From contig JAFEEF010000028.1 in assembly GCA_018241265.1 (NCBI GenBank), positions 55,209-104,029 on the forward strand: a stretch of 48,821 nt of DNA, read 5' to 3'. Positions 39,880-48,417 of this stretch are shown in pieces. Made by a program: the position numbers and the translations under genes. Source of the DNA: Pseudomonadota bacterium (GTDB taxonomy: Bacteria; Pseudomonadota; Gammaproteobacteria; Burkholderiales; Burkholderiaceae_C). Numbering within the stretch: the stretch's first letter is position 1; each line of letters starts with the position of its first letter. A model generated the notes under the pieces. It had not been told where the DNA came from. It searched no databases and was given only the letters and a program-made list of their open reading frames with translations.

Positions 39880-41064
39880 ATGTCGGACTCGCAGAAACTG
39901 CTGATGATCGTGGCGCTGCAGCTCGGCCTGTACGGGCTGGGCTGGGCGGGTGCCGCGCTCTGGCTGCGCGAGTCGCGCGCGGCGTTCTTCGCGATGCTCG
40001 GCTTTTCGCTGATGACGGCGCTCGGCATCGCGCTGCTGTCGTTGCGCGAGGTGCTGCCGGACGCGCACAGCCGCACCCTCGCGAACCTGTGCGTGTTGAT
40101 CGGTCTGGTGCTGCTGTGGCGTGCCGCCGCGGCGATGTGGAACGTGCGTGTCGCGCCGACCCTGCTCTATGTTGTGCCGGCGCTGGGTGCGGCCGGCACG
40201 CTGTGGGGCGGCTTCATCATGCCCGACTACTCGGTGCGCGTGTCGTCGCTCTTGCTGACCTGTTCCTGGGTCGCGACGCTGTCGGGCCTGTCGATCCGAC
40301 GCCGCGTGCAGGAGGAGTTCGGGCGCCTGCCGGCCGGCGTGATCGCCGGCTGCGGCGTGAGCGTCGGCGCGGTGCTGGTCTGGCGCACGGCGAGCTCCTG
40401 GTGGTCGGGCGCACTGCGCGAACTCGACCTGACGCTGTCCGGCAATTTCGTGCCGGTCGTCGTGCTGCTGTCGTCGCTCGCGCTCGCCAACTTCGCGCTC
40501 GCCTACAGCGTGATCGCGCGCATGGTGCGGCGCCTCGAGCACCTGTCGCGCCACGATGCGCTCACCGGCCTGTTGAACCGGCGCGCGATCCTCGAGCTGA
40601 TCGAAGCCGAATGGCAGCGCCATCGGCGCCATGGCACGCCGTTCGCGCTCCTCGTGCTCGACATCGATCGCTTCAAGCGCATCAACGATCGCCATGGCCA
40701 CGCCACCGGCGACGAGGTGCTGCGCCTCCTGGCAACGGCGTTCGGCGGCGTCGTGCGGCGGACCGATCGCGTCGGCTGGATGGGCGGCGAGGAGTTCGTC
40801 GTGATGCTGGTCGGAACCGATCTCGGCCAGGCGCATCAGCTCGCCGAGCGGCTGCGCGATGGCGTCGCCCATGCGGCCTGGCCGGCCGACGTGGCGGCCG
40901 ACGGCGGCGTGACGGTGAGCCTCGGTCTGGCCATGCCCGGCACCGGCGACACCGGCATCGGCGACGTCCTGGCGCGCGCCGACTCGGCGCTCTACCGCGC
41001 GAAGGAGGGTGGACGCAATCGCGTCGTCGTCGACACCGCGGCGGACGTCACCGCCGCGGGTTGA
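39880..41064 (+). CDS. Membrane-bound diguanylate cyclase (GGDEF domain)
   Basis: 394 residues. Residues 5-210 contain about six membrane helices as a putative sensory part. The GGDEF domain begins LSRHDALTGLLNRRAI, has the metal-binding DIDRFKRIND, and carries the active-site GGEEF at residues 302-306. An RRTD inhibitory site (residues 293-296) lies exactly five residues before it, so feedback by cyclic-di-GMP is likely. Makes cyclic-di-GMP from two GTP. ATG 39880 was chosen; the frame is open 24 residues further upstream. It is convergent with the VWA gene. Confidence 0.92.
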   Translation: MSDSQKLLMIVALQLGLYGLGWAGAALWLRESRAAFFAMLGFSLMTALGIALLSLREVLPDAHSRTLANLCVLIGLVLLWRAAAAMWNVRVAPTLLYVVPALGAAGTLWGGFIMPDYSVRVSSLLLTCSWVATLSGLSIRRRVQEEFGRLPAGVIAGCGVSVGAVLVWRTASSWWSGALRELDLTLSGNFVPVVVLLSSLALANFALAYSVIARMVRRLEHLSRHDALTGLLNRRAILELIEAEWQRHRRHGTPFALLVLDIDRFKRINDRHGHATGDEVLRLLATAFGGVVRRTDRVGWMGGEEFVVMLVGTDLGQAHQLAERLRDGVAHAAWPADVAADGGVTVSLGLAMPGTGDTGIGDVLARADSALYRAKEGGRNRVVVDTAADVTAAG

Positions 41065-41070
41065 ACAGGC

Positions 41071-42255
41071 TCACTTGCTCAGCATCCGCATCGCGCCTTC
41101 GAGCCCGGCGAGCGTCAGCGGGAACATGCGCTGGTTCATGATCTGCTGGATCACCGCGATGCTCTGCCGGTAGCCCCAGACGCCTTGCGGCTCGGGGTTG
41201 ATCCAGGCGAACTTCGGGAACGCGTGCGTCAGCCGCGCCAGCCATTCGGCGCCGGCTTCCTCGTTGTTGTATTCGACGCTGCCGCCCGGCTGCAGGATCT
41301 CGTACGGGCTCATCGTCGCATCGCCGACGAAGACCAGCTTGTAGTCCTTGTTGTACTTGCGGATCACGTCCCAGGTCGGGAACTTCTCGCTGTAGCGGCG
41401 CCGGTTGTTCTTCCACATGAAGTCGTAGACGCAGTTGTGGAAGTAATAGAACTCGAGGTGCTTGAACTCGCTCTTCGCCGCGCTGAAGAGCTCCTCGACG
41501 CGATGGATGTGCTCGTCCATCGTGCCGCCGACGTCCATCAGCAGCAGCACCTTCACCTTGTTGTGCCGCTCGGGGATCATCTTGATGTCGAGCAGCCCGG
41601 CGTTCGCCGCGGTGCTGTGGATCGTGTCGTCGAGGTCGAGCTCGAGATCCGAACCCTCGCGCGCGAAGCGGCGCAGGCGGCGCAGCGCCACCTTGATGTT
41701 GCGCGTGCCGAGCTCGAGCGTGTCGTCGTAGTCCTTGTAGGCGCGCTGGTCCCAGACCTTCACCGCGCTGCGGCCCCGGCTTTGACTCTGGCCGATGCGG
41801 ATGCCTTGCGGGTTGTAGCCGTAGGCGCCAAAGGGTGACGTGCCGCCGGTGCCTATCATCTTGTTGCCGCCTTCGTGGCGCTCCTTCTGCTCCTCGAAGC
41901 GCTTCTTCAAGGTCTCCATCAGCTCGTCCCAGCCCATCTTCTCGATCGCCGCCTTCTCCTCGGGCGACAGCTCGAGCTCGAGGTTCTTGCGCAGCCATTC
42001 GAGCGGCACGTCCTGCGTGAAGTCGGTCAGCATCTCGACGCCCTTGAAGTAGGCGGCGAACGCGCGGTCGAACTTGTCGTACTGCGCCTCGTCCTTGACG
42101 AGCGACGTGCGCGCGAGGAAATAGAACTTGTCGACCGACGGACCGCCGTCGTCGTCGATCACGCCGGCGCGGATCGCATCGAGCAGGGTCAGGTATTCCT
42201 TCACCGAGACCTTGAGCTTGGCGGCGCGCAGCGTGTAGAAGAAATCGATCAGCAT
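41071..42255 (-). CDS. CoxE-like VWA-domain protein (MoxR partner)
   Basis: 394 residues. The N-terminal 130 residues are helical (FFYTLRAAKLKVSVKEYLTLLDA, SPEEKAAIEKMGWDELMETLKKRFEEQ). The C-terminal half is a von Willebrand A domain whose metal site reads LLMDVGGTMD, a variant of DxSxS in which both serines are Gly or Thr/Met, followed by GDATMSPYE. Proteins of this kind act with MoxR-type AAA+ ATPases in maturation of metal enzymes or membrane complexes. A MoxR gene lies on the same strand at the right edge, about 6.2 kb upstream in transcription sense, although the pair is normally adjacent. GAGGG precedes ATG 42255. Confidence 0.87.
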   Translation of the reverse strand: MLIDFFYTLRAAKLKVSVKEYLTLLDAIRAGVIDDDGGPSVDKFYFLARTSLVKDEAQYDKFDRAFAAYFKGVEMLTDFTQDVPLEWLRKNLELELSPEEKAAIEKMGWDELMETLKKRFEEQKERHEGGNKMIGTGGTSPFGAYGYNPQGIRIGQSQSRGRSAVKVWDQRAYKDYDDTLELGTRNIKVALRRLRRFAREGSDLELDLDDTIHSTAANAGLLDIKMIPERHNKVKVLLLMDVGGTMDEHIHRVEELFSAAKSEFKHLEFYYFHNCVYDFMWKNNRRRYSEKFPTWDVIRKYNKDYKLVFVGDATMSPYEILQPGGSVEYNNEEAGAEWLARLTHAFPKFAWINPEPQGVWGYRQSIAVIQQIMNQRMFPLTLAGLEGAMRMLSK

Positions 42256-42444
42256 GTTCGGCCCTCGTGCCGGCGCGGCATCGGCCGCCGGCCGGAAGAG
42301 GGAAGCATAGCCGGCATCGGTCGGCCGCGCCGGGTCTGCTGGTCCGCGTCGACGCGGCGCGCCACGAAGCCCAGCGCCGCGCCCGCGATCACGCCGAGCA
42401 GGCCCAGCCGGCGGTGCCGGCCGGGCTCGCTCCCGCCTGGCGCG

Positions 42445-44604
42445 CTACGAGCCGGTGGCCTTGCAGGCCGGGACTGTCGTGCGTGGCGGCTCGCCGTTGG
42501 CCGGCGCCGGCACGCCGGCCGCGAGGCCGGCATTGATCAGCCGCGTCATCTGCGACTCGACGTCCTCGCACAGCATCAGCCGGCGCGTCACCAGGTTGTC
42601 GACCGACTTCACGAGCGCGCGATGGTAGGTCGCGAAGGTCGGATAGCGCTCCTGCACCGACGGCCGCGGATCGCCCGAAGCCTGGCGCGCGGCCGCGGTC
42701 GCCGCGAACGGGATGTACTGCCCGGACCCTTCGCAGCCGTCGTTCGCCCACACGCCCGAGCGCAGCGCCCAGCCGGTGTAGGTCGCGAGCGGCACGCTGA
42801 CGTCGGGCAAATGGATGCCCGGGATGTCGTTGCCGTCGCTGTCGGTGACCGGCACGTAGCTCGGATAGATCGGACCGTTCGACGGGTTGTTCTCGTACGG
42901 CGGCGTGATGAGCGGCGGGTTGATCGTCGGGATGCCGTTCATGTAATACGTCGAGCCGTAGTCGAGCAGGTAGCGCGTCGTCTTGAGCCCCGTGTAGGTC
43001 ACGCCCGGAATGTTCGGGAAGCCCACCGACGTCTGGCTCGGATCGGTCATCGTGTGGTCCGACAGGCGCGGCACCTGGCTGGGCGGCGGCGGCGTGCCGA
43101 CCGTCGACCAGGCGTCGAGCGCGATCCACAGCGCGCGTTGCACGGCCTGCGAGTCGAGCGGGTTCTGGAACTGCTGGCAGGCGCCCTTGGACGTCGCGCT
43201 GCCGACGCCGTGCTGGTGGCTGGAGATGAAGTAGTTGCGCGCATACGGCGAGTCGGGCAGGTCGCGCTTGCCGTCCGGCGTCGTGTGCAGCAGCGACGCC
43301 GCCTTCACCCAGTACTCGTTGGCCGAGTAGATCTCGGCCGCGAGCGGGCAGGTGTTGGTCATCGTGCAGTCGTTGTAGCGGCTGTCGGTCTTGCCGGTGA
43401 TCGGGTCGGTGGTGCGCACGTTGGCGAACGGGAACACGCCTTCGGCGAACAGATGGTCCTGACGGTTGCGCTCGGTGCGGCCCGGCTGCGACCAGCGGAA
43501 GTTCAGGTTGATGCCGTCGCCTGCGCCGATCCACTGCATCATGCCGTCGAAGATCTTCTTGCCGCCTTCCCCCTGGTTGAAGCCGAGGTGCGTGAAGTCG
43601 TTCAGCAGGCGCGCCGGCTGCGACACGACTTCGGTGTAGATGCGCTGGATGTCGCCGGCCATCGGGTTGGCGTTGCCGTCGTCATCGACCGTGCCGTAGC
43701 GCAGCCATTCGTTGAAGTCGCGCACCGCGGCGAAGCCGACGCCGTTGACGGTCGGGCTCTTCGCGGTGTAGCTGAATTCGTAGATGTCGTTGCTGACGAA
43801 CGGACCGCTGGTCAGGCTGAGGATGGTGCCGGTCGGGTCGAGATTCCACTGGTCCGGCGGCACGACGACCGGCTGGTCGTCGAGGTGCACGCGGTGCGTC
43901 AGCGTCATCTGGGTCTTGTCGAGCGTCGCGGTCGGATAGTTCAGCGTGTAGGTCGACGCCGAGGTCACGATGTACTCGAACGCCGGCCCGGTGATCGTCG
44001 AGCCGTCCGGGTTCGTCGCGACCGGCAGGTTGATGATGCTGTTGTAGTTGGCCGGGTTCGTGCCGGCGGCCTTGTCCCAACCGCTCCACACCATCGAGTA
44101 GCCGCGCGGCATCAGGAAGGCGTTGGCCAAGGTCGTCGGATCGGTGATCGTGCCGCCCGGATCGTTGCCGCTCGGCACGCGGCCGAAGGTGTTCCAGGTC
44201 TTGTTGCCGCGGTTCGGCGGCTCGTACATCACCTTGTGCGCACCCTTCGTCAGGTCGATCGGGCGCAGGATGTAGAAGCTGTACGAGTACTCGACCATGC
44301 CGTTCGCGTTGCGCGGCGCGCGGCCGATGTCGGCGATGACGGCGTTCTGGGGGTTCGACGGGTCGAGCTCGCCGTAGGCAGTGCCGACGATCTTCTCGTA
44401 CTGGCCGACGCCCGGCCAGCTGTAGCCGCCGAAGGTCGGCGACTGCAACTCGGTGACCTGGAACTTCGTGAGGCGGGCTTCGGCGGTGCCCGTCGTCAGC
44501 GCGACGCCGGCGATCAGGACGCCGGCGATCGCGATGCTCTTCTGCGCGTGCCGCAGGCACGCTTGTGCGACCGCCGTGCGGCGGTGGTTCTGACTTCCAA
44601 CCAT
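42445..44604 (-). CDS. Large secreted alpha/beta-hydrolase-domain protein
   Basis: 719 residues. Signal peptide: basic start, hydrophobic core SIAIAGVLIAGVALTTG and AEA cleavage near residue 43. The body resembles the bacterial alpha/beta-hydrolase-domain family PF20091: NRGNKTWNTFG, FLMPRGYSMVWSGWD, LGFNQGEGGKKIFDGMMQWIGAG, LNFRWSQPGRTERNRQDHLF and SSHQHGVGS. Where relatives have a G-x-S-Q-S-G nucleophile elbow, this protein shows EVVSQPARLL, so the Ser is kept but the flanking glycines are lost. A secreted esterase role is possible but uncertain. The ribosome site GAGGAGA precedes ATG 44604. It sits inside the interval separating the VWA and MoxR genes. Confidence 0.72.
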   Translation of the reverse strand: MVGSQNHRRTAVAQACLRHAQKSIAIAGVLIAGVALTTGTAEARLTKFQVTELQSPTFGGYSWPGVGQYEKIVGTAYGELDPSNPQNAVIADIGRAPRNANGMVEYSYSFYILRPIDLTKGAHKVMYEPPNRGNKTWNTFGRVPSGNDPGGTITDPTTLANAFLMPRGYSMVWSGWDKAAGTNPANYNSIINLPVATNPDGSTITGPAFEYIVTSASTYTLNYPTATLDKTQMTLTHRVHLDDQPVVVPPDQWNLDPTGTILSLTSGPFVSNDIYEFSYTAKSPTVNGVGFAAVRDFNEWLRYGTVDDDGNANPMAGDIQRIYTEVVSQPARLLNDFTHLGFNQGEGGKKIFDGMMQWIGAGDGINLNFRWSQPGRTERNRQDHLFAEGVFPFANVRTTDPITGKTDSRYNDCTMTNTCPLAAEIYSANEYWVKAASLLHTTPDGKRDLPDSPYARNYFISSHQHGVGSATSKGACQQFQNPLDSQAVQRALWIALDAWSTVGTPPPPSQVPRLSDHTMTDPSQTSVGFPNIPGVTYTGLKTTRYLLDYGSTYYMNGIPTINPPLITPPYENNPSNGPIYPSYVPVTDSDGNDIPGIHLPDVSVPLATYTGWALRSGVWANDGCEGSGQYIPFAATAAARQASGDPRPSVQERYPTFATYHRALVKSVDNLVTRRLMLCEDVESQMTRLINAGLAAGVPAPANGEPPRTTVPACKATGS

Positions 44605-44775
44605 GGTTTGTCTCCTCGGCTTTTGTGGCGAGTCCGGGTGGGGGGAATGGGTGGGAACGACTCCTTTCGGAAGCTGCGGTCAGCGTGTTGGCAAGCGGCG
44701 CGTTGCGGCCACGCAAGACCTGCTGCGTGTCGGTACGCATGCAAGTTCTTATTTTTGTGATGCATCAGGCCAATT

Positions 44776-44790
44776 TTTGGTATCACCAAA
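44776..44790. promoter_or_regulatory. Operator-like inverted repeat upstream of the hydrolase gene
   Basis: TTTGGT, ATC, ACCAAA: exact 6 bp arms with a 3 bp centre, about 170 bp upstream of the hydrolase ATG in an A/T-rich stretch. Could be the site of a dimeric regulator; the regulator is unknown. Confidence 0.4.
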
Positions 44791-44841
44791 TGACGTTGCC
44801 GTACGCGAGCGGTGAATGTGAAACGAGCGTCAGCGACTTTC

Positions 44842-44857
44842 CTTGACCTAGGTCAAG
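44842..44857. promoter_or_regulatory. 16 bp perfect palindrome, CRP/FNR-like
   Basis: CTTGACCTAGGTCAAG reads identically on both strands. Its TTGAC-N4-GTCAA core differs from the FNR/ANR consensus TTGAT-N4-ATCAA by one base in each half. It lies about 240 bp upstream of the hydrolase. Recognition by an FNR-type factor is a guess. Confidence 0.4.
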
Positions 44858-45049
44858 TTTTTTCGACGCCGGAAGGCCCTTTACACGCCTGCGGCCCGTG
44901 GCCTTGATCGAGGCTGTCGCGGCGGGGCGGAATTGTTTTGACGCGCACATTCGCCTGCGGCGATGGAAATCCGATGTGCAGGCTTGGATCGATCCGCCGC
45001 CGGGCCCCGCGCATGCCGTTCGGGTTTCGCCGGAGATGTGCGCCAGTGA

Positions 45050-45317
45050 ATCGCCGGGCTGGCCGCCGGGCAGTACCAGGTGCAGTTCGGGACACTGCCC
45101 ACCTGTAAATTCACGCCGCAGGACCAAGGCACGAACGACGCGACGGACTCCGACGCCGATGCGAGCGGCAAGACGGCCGTCTTCACGCTCGCGCAAGGTC
45201 AGATGAACGCCACCGTCGACGCCGGCCTGGCGCAGCCGTGCAACGCCCGCATCGGCGACTTCGTCTGGAACGACACCAACGGCAACGGCATCCGGGACAG
45301 CGGCGAGGGCGGCGCAG
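45050..45317 (+). pseudogene. Remnant of an SdrD-B/Cna-B-type adhesin domain protein
   Basis: In one frame the sequence reads GLAAGQYQVQFGTL, FTPQDQGTNDATDSDADASG, KTAVFTLAQGQ, VDAGL and then IGDFVWNDTNGNGIRDSGE, the end of one SdrD-B repeat and the start of the next. The frame is cut by a TGA at 45047 just before the match, and the similarity stops near 45317 where another gene remnant begins. No start, signal or C-terminal anchor remains. It is an internal fragment of a large surface protein. Confidence 0.75.
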
Positions 45318-45682
45318 GCCCGCGTGGCCAACGCGCAATGGCAGGCAGCGCGCACCCGGGCCGACGCGGCGCGGGCGCGCGTCGCACTGATCGACGCCGG
45401 CTATCTGCCGCGCGTCGATCTCGAATTGCGCAAGCCTCTCGGACCGTGTCGTGCCGCTCTCGACGACGACGCAGGAACAGCATGGCTGGACGGCGGGTCT
45501 CACCTGGGAGATCCCGCTGGGCGGCGAGCCTGCCGCGCGGCAGAACGAGAACCGCCACCGCGTGGACGCGGCCGATGCCGAAGCGGCGCGCATCGGCGAT
45601 GCGGTGCGCAACAACCTGACGGCGGCCAATCTGCAGGCGCTGCAGGCCGCAGCCGCCGAGCCGCAGCTCAACTCTTCTTGCC
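45309..45682 (+). pseudogene. Remnant of a TolC-family outer-membrane efflux protein
   Basis: One frame reads AAQARVANAQWQAARTRADAARARVALIDAGYLPRVDLELRK (residues broken here: the helix AAQARVANAQWQ, then ALIDAGYLPRVDLELRK). A second frame, shifted near 45430, continues with LSDRVVPLSTTTQEQ, GWTAGLTWEIPLGGE and helical sequence ending LQALQAAAAEPQL. These match pieces of an outer-membrane efflux (OEP) protein, with a frameshift and loss of both ends. The right end runs into the stop of the convergent S9 peptidase gene. No function is likely. Confidence 0.65.
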
Positions 45683-47707
45683 GGCGCTGCGCCCCTTCGC
45701 CTTCTTGCGGACCGGATCGTGGCAGCGCAACCAGTCGAAGAATTCGCCGTACCACAGCCGCGAGTTGCGCGGCTTCAGGATCCAGTGGTTCTCATCCGGG
45801 AACCAGACCAGCCGCGTGTCGACGCCCAGCGACTGCAAGGTGTTGTAGTAGGCCAGGCCTTGCTGGTCGGGCACGCGATAGTCGAGCGCGCCGTGGATCA
45901 CGAGCGTCGGCGTGCGCATCGCCTTGGCGAACGTGTTCGGGCTCTGCGATTGGACCTTGGCCGGATCGTCCCAGTAGGCCGCGCCCAGCTCCTTGACGTG
46001 CCAGCCGTAGGCGTCGTCGCTGATCATCGCGGTCCAGTCGTAGCAGCCGGCGTGGCAGACGTAGGCGTTGTAGCGCCCGGGCGCCACGTGGCCGTTCATC
46101 CACGCGACCATGTAGCCGCCGTAGCTGCCGCCGGTGGCGTAGACGCGCGTCGCATCGGCCCACGGGCGGGCGAGCAGCCAGTCGGTCGCGGCCTCGACGT
46201 CCTCGAGCTCGAGCGTGCCCCAGCGGTGCGTGATGCTGTCGAGGAAGGTCTGGCCGAAGCCGCTCGAGCCGTGGTAGTTGACGCAGGCGACGACGTAGCC
46301 CTGGGCCGCGAAGACCTGCGTGTTCCAGCGGTAGTGGAAGGTGTCGGCCGCCGCCGCATGCGGGCCGCCGTGGATGCTGTGCAGGATCGGATAGCGGCGC
46401 TTGGGATCGAAGCCGGGCGGATAGATCAGCCACATCTGCACCGCCTCGTCCTGCGCCCCGGTGAACTCCACCGACTCGTGGCGGCCGAAGCTGAACCGGG
46501 CGAGCAGCGCGTCGTTGAACGACTCGAGCCGCAGCGGCGCCGCGCTGTCGCGCCGCGCATGCACCTGCGCCGGATGCTGCATCGCGTCGGCGACCGACAC
46601 CAGCACGCCGCCGGCGCGGTCGTAGGCGTGTACCCAGCCGCCCTGCGCGGCGATGCTGGCACGGCGCGTCGCGAGGTCGTAGCGCCAGACGTGGCGCCGG
46701 CCGCGGTCCTCGGCGGCGAACCAGAGCGTCGCGCCGTCCTCGCCCCAGAGCAGCGGCGCGCCGACCGCATGGTCCCAGGCGTCGCTGACGACCTCCCAGC
46801 GGCCATCGCCGCGCGTCAGCAGCGCCGCATGGCCGGGCATCGTGTGCTTCCTGCCGAGGTTGCCGGCGACGAACGCGATGCGACCGCCGTCCGGGCTGTA
46901 GCGCGGCGTGTCGAAGTCCCACGCGGCATCGCGCGCCGCCGGCTCGATGCGGCCGCTCTTGACCGCGACCTCGGCGAGCGCCTTGCAGTTGTCGAGCCGC
47001 TTTACCGGCTCCGGGTCGTAGGCGAACGCGATGTGGCGGCCGTCGGGCGAGACGTCGTAGGCATCCGCATTCGGATCGGCCGGCGTCAACTCGAACGCGC
47101 TGCCCTCGAACAGGTCGGTGACGCGACCGGTCGCGACGTCGAGCACGTGCAAGTGCACGACGCGTCCCATCGGCAGCTGATGGTCCCAGTAGCGGTACTG
47201 CGCCGCACTCGTGACGTAGGCGGTCTCCTTGCGCTCCTTGTGTGCCTTGACGCGCTTGGCCTGCGCCTTCGCGCCCTTGGCGTCCGGCCAGACCCAGGCC
47301 GCGAAGGCGATGCGCCGGCCGTCCGGGAACCACTTGAACGACTCGATGCCCGGCGCGTAGTCGGAGACGCGGCGCGCCTCGCCGCCGTCGGGCGAGATGA
47401 CATAGAGCTGCGGTGCGTCGTCCTTCTTGCCTTCCTGCTCGCGCTTGGCGATGAAGGCGATCGCATCGCCGGCCGGCGACCATGCAGGATGTCCGTCCTT
47501 TTCGCCCCCGCTCGTCAGGCGCCGCGGCCGTGCGGAGTCGGTCGACAGCAGCCAGAGGCCGCTGCTGCCCTTGTTCTCGTCCATCGAGTAGCGCGTGACG
47601 CTGCAGACCGCCCGGCTGCCGTCGGGCGCCACCGAGACCGACCCGATGCGGTCGAGCTGCCACAGGTCGTCGACGGTGAAGGGTGCGTGCTTCTTGTTCG
47701 AGGGCAT
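45668..47707 (-). CDS. S9-family peptidase (prolyl oligopeptidase/acylaminoacyl-peptidase type)
   Basis: 679 residues, no signal peptide. The N-terminal 400 residues are a WD40-like beta-propeller (repeats such as VSVAPDGSRAV, PAWSPAGDAIAF, FKWFPDGRRIAF, YDVSPDGRHIAF and PRYSPDGGRIAF). The catalytic alpha/beta-hydrolase domain has GGSYGGYMVAW (Ser), HGALDYRVPDQQG (Asp) and DENHWI (His). It cuts short peptides or acylated peptide ends in the cytoplasm. The C-terminal tail is Lys-rich. It follows the acetyltransferase gene by 49 bp on the same strand, with AAGAAGAG as ribosome site. Confidence 0.92.
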   Translation of the reverse strand: MPSNKKHAPFTVDDLWQLDRIGSVSVAPDGSRAVCSVTRYSMDENKGSSGLWLLSTDSARPRRLTSGGEKDGHPAWSPAGDAIAFIAKREQEGKKDDAPQLYVISPDGGEARRVSDYAPGIESFKWFPDGRRIAFAAWVWPDAKGAKAQAKRVKAHKERKETAYVTSAAQYRYWDHQLPMGRVVHLHVLDVATGRVTDLFEGSAFELTPADPNADAYDVSPDGRHIAFAYDPEPVKRLDNCKALAEVAVKSGRIEPAARDAAWDFDTPRYSPDGGRIAFVAGNLGRKHTMPGHAALLTRGDGRWEVVSDAWDHAVGAPLLWGEDGATLWFAAEDRGRRHVWRYDLATRRASIAAQGGWVHAYDRAGGVLVSVADAMQHPAQVHARRDSAAPLRLESFNDALLARFSFGRHESVEFTGAQDEAVQMWLIYPPGFDPKRRYPILHSIHGGPHAAAADTFHYRWNTQVFAAQGYVVACVNYHGSSGFGQTFLDSITHRWGTLELEDVEAATDWLLARPWADATRVYATGGSYGGYMVAWMNGHVAPGRYNAYVCHAGCYDWTAMISDDAYGWHVKELGAAYWDDPAKVQSQSPNTFAKAMRTPTLVIHGALDYRVPDQQGLAYYNTLQSLGVDTRLVWFPDENHWILKPRNSRLWYGEFFDWLRCHDPVRKKAKGRSAGKKS

Positions 47708-47756
47708 GGAGGGTGCTCTTCTTGCAGGCGTCCGAAGACGCGGGGCGCCGCGCGGA

Positions 47757-48353
47757 TCAGCGCGGCCGGGCGAGCTGCCAGAGGAGTTGCGCCTGCACTT
47801 CGGGCCATTCGCCGCGCGCGAGGCTGTACATCACGGTGTCGCGCACCGTGCCGTCGCGGCGCAGCGCATGGTGGCGCAGCACGCCGTCCTTGCGCGCGCC
47901 GAGCCGTTCGATCGCGCGCTGGCTGGCGAAGTTGAAGTTGTCGGTGCGCCAGCCGACGAGCTGTGCACCCAGCGTCTCGAACGCATGGCGCATCAGCAGC
48001 AGCTTGCAGGTCGTGTTGACGTGGCTGCGCTGCCAGGTCTTTGCATACCAGGTGTAGCCGATCTCGAGCCGCTCGACCGCCGGGACGATGTCGTGATAGC
48101 GCGTCGTGCCGACGACGCGCCCGCCGGCGTCCTTGTCGATCACGACGAACGGCAGCATGTGGCCGTCGCGCCGGCCTTGCAGCGCGGCTTCGATGTAGCG
48201 CGCGGTCTCGTCGGGCTCGGGCACCGACGTGACGCGCAGGTTCCACAGTTCGCCGTCGGCCGCCGCCTCGCGCAGGCCGGCTTCGTGCTCGGGCGTCATC
48301 GGCTCCAGGCGGACGCGGTCCGACTCGATCGTGCAGGGTTCGGGCTTCAGCAT
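47757..48353 (-). CDS. GNAT-family N-acetyltransferase (RimJ/RimL-like)
   Basis: 198 residues. The order TIESDRVRLEPMTPEHEAGL, RVVGTTRYHDIVPAVERLEIGYTWY, RSHVNTTCKLLLMRHAFE, NFASQRAIERLGARKDGVLRHH matches the RimJ/RimL-type GNAT fold. The acetyl-CoA loop is an atypical WQRSHVNT form often seen in this subfamily. The substrate (protein N-terminus or small molecule) cannot be inferred. It lies 64 bp after the MoxR stop, so a MoxR-GNAT-S9 transcript is plausible. Confidence 0.88.
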   Translation of the reverse strand: MLKPEPCTIESDRVRLEPMTPEHEAGLREAAADGELWNLRVTSVPEPDETARYIEAALQGRRDGHMLPFVVIDKDAGGRVVGTTRYHDIVPAVERLEIGYTWYAKTWQRSHVNTTCKLLLMRHAFETLGAQLVGWRTDNFNFASQRAIERLGARKDGVLRHHALRRDGTVRDTVMYSLARGEWPEVQAQLLWQLARPR

Positions 48354-48417
48354 GTCATCGACCTGTGCGCGCTGCGTGTCCGCGATCGGCGAAGCGCAGC
48401 GGAGAGCTGGGGTTGGT

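Larger units (their letters stand above)
44605..45049. other. Intergenic region without a gene, AT-richer, with palindromes
   Basis: 445 bp between the hydrolase start and the first recognisable adhesin remnant. The part 44740-44870 is visibly richer in A/T than the rest of the window and holds two palindromes (listed separately). It most likely contains the hydrolase promoter, though I cannot point to a convincing -35/-10 pair. No coding sequence with plausible composition was found on either strand. Confidence 0.6.

Noticed and set aside
42256-42444. Minus-strand segment encoding a short hydrophobic stretch (GLLGVIAGAALGFVARR)
   Set aside because: Could be the end of a small membrane protein, but there is no convincing start or family match, and it overlaps the 3' end of the hydrolase frame region.
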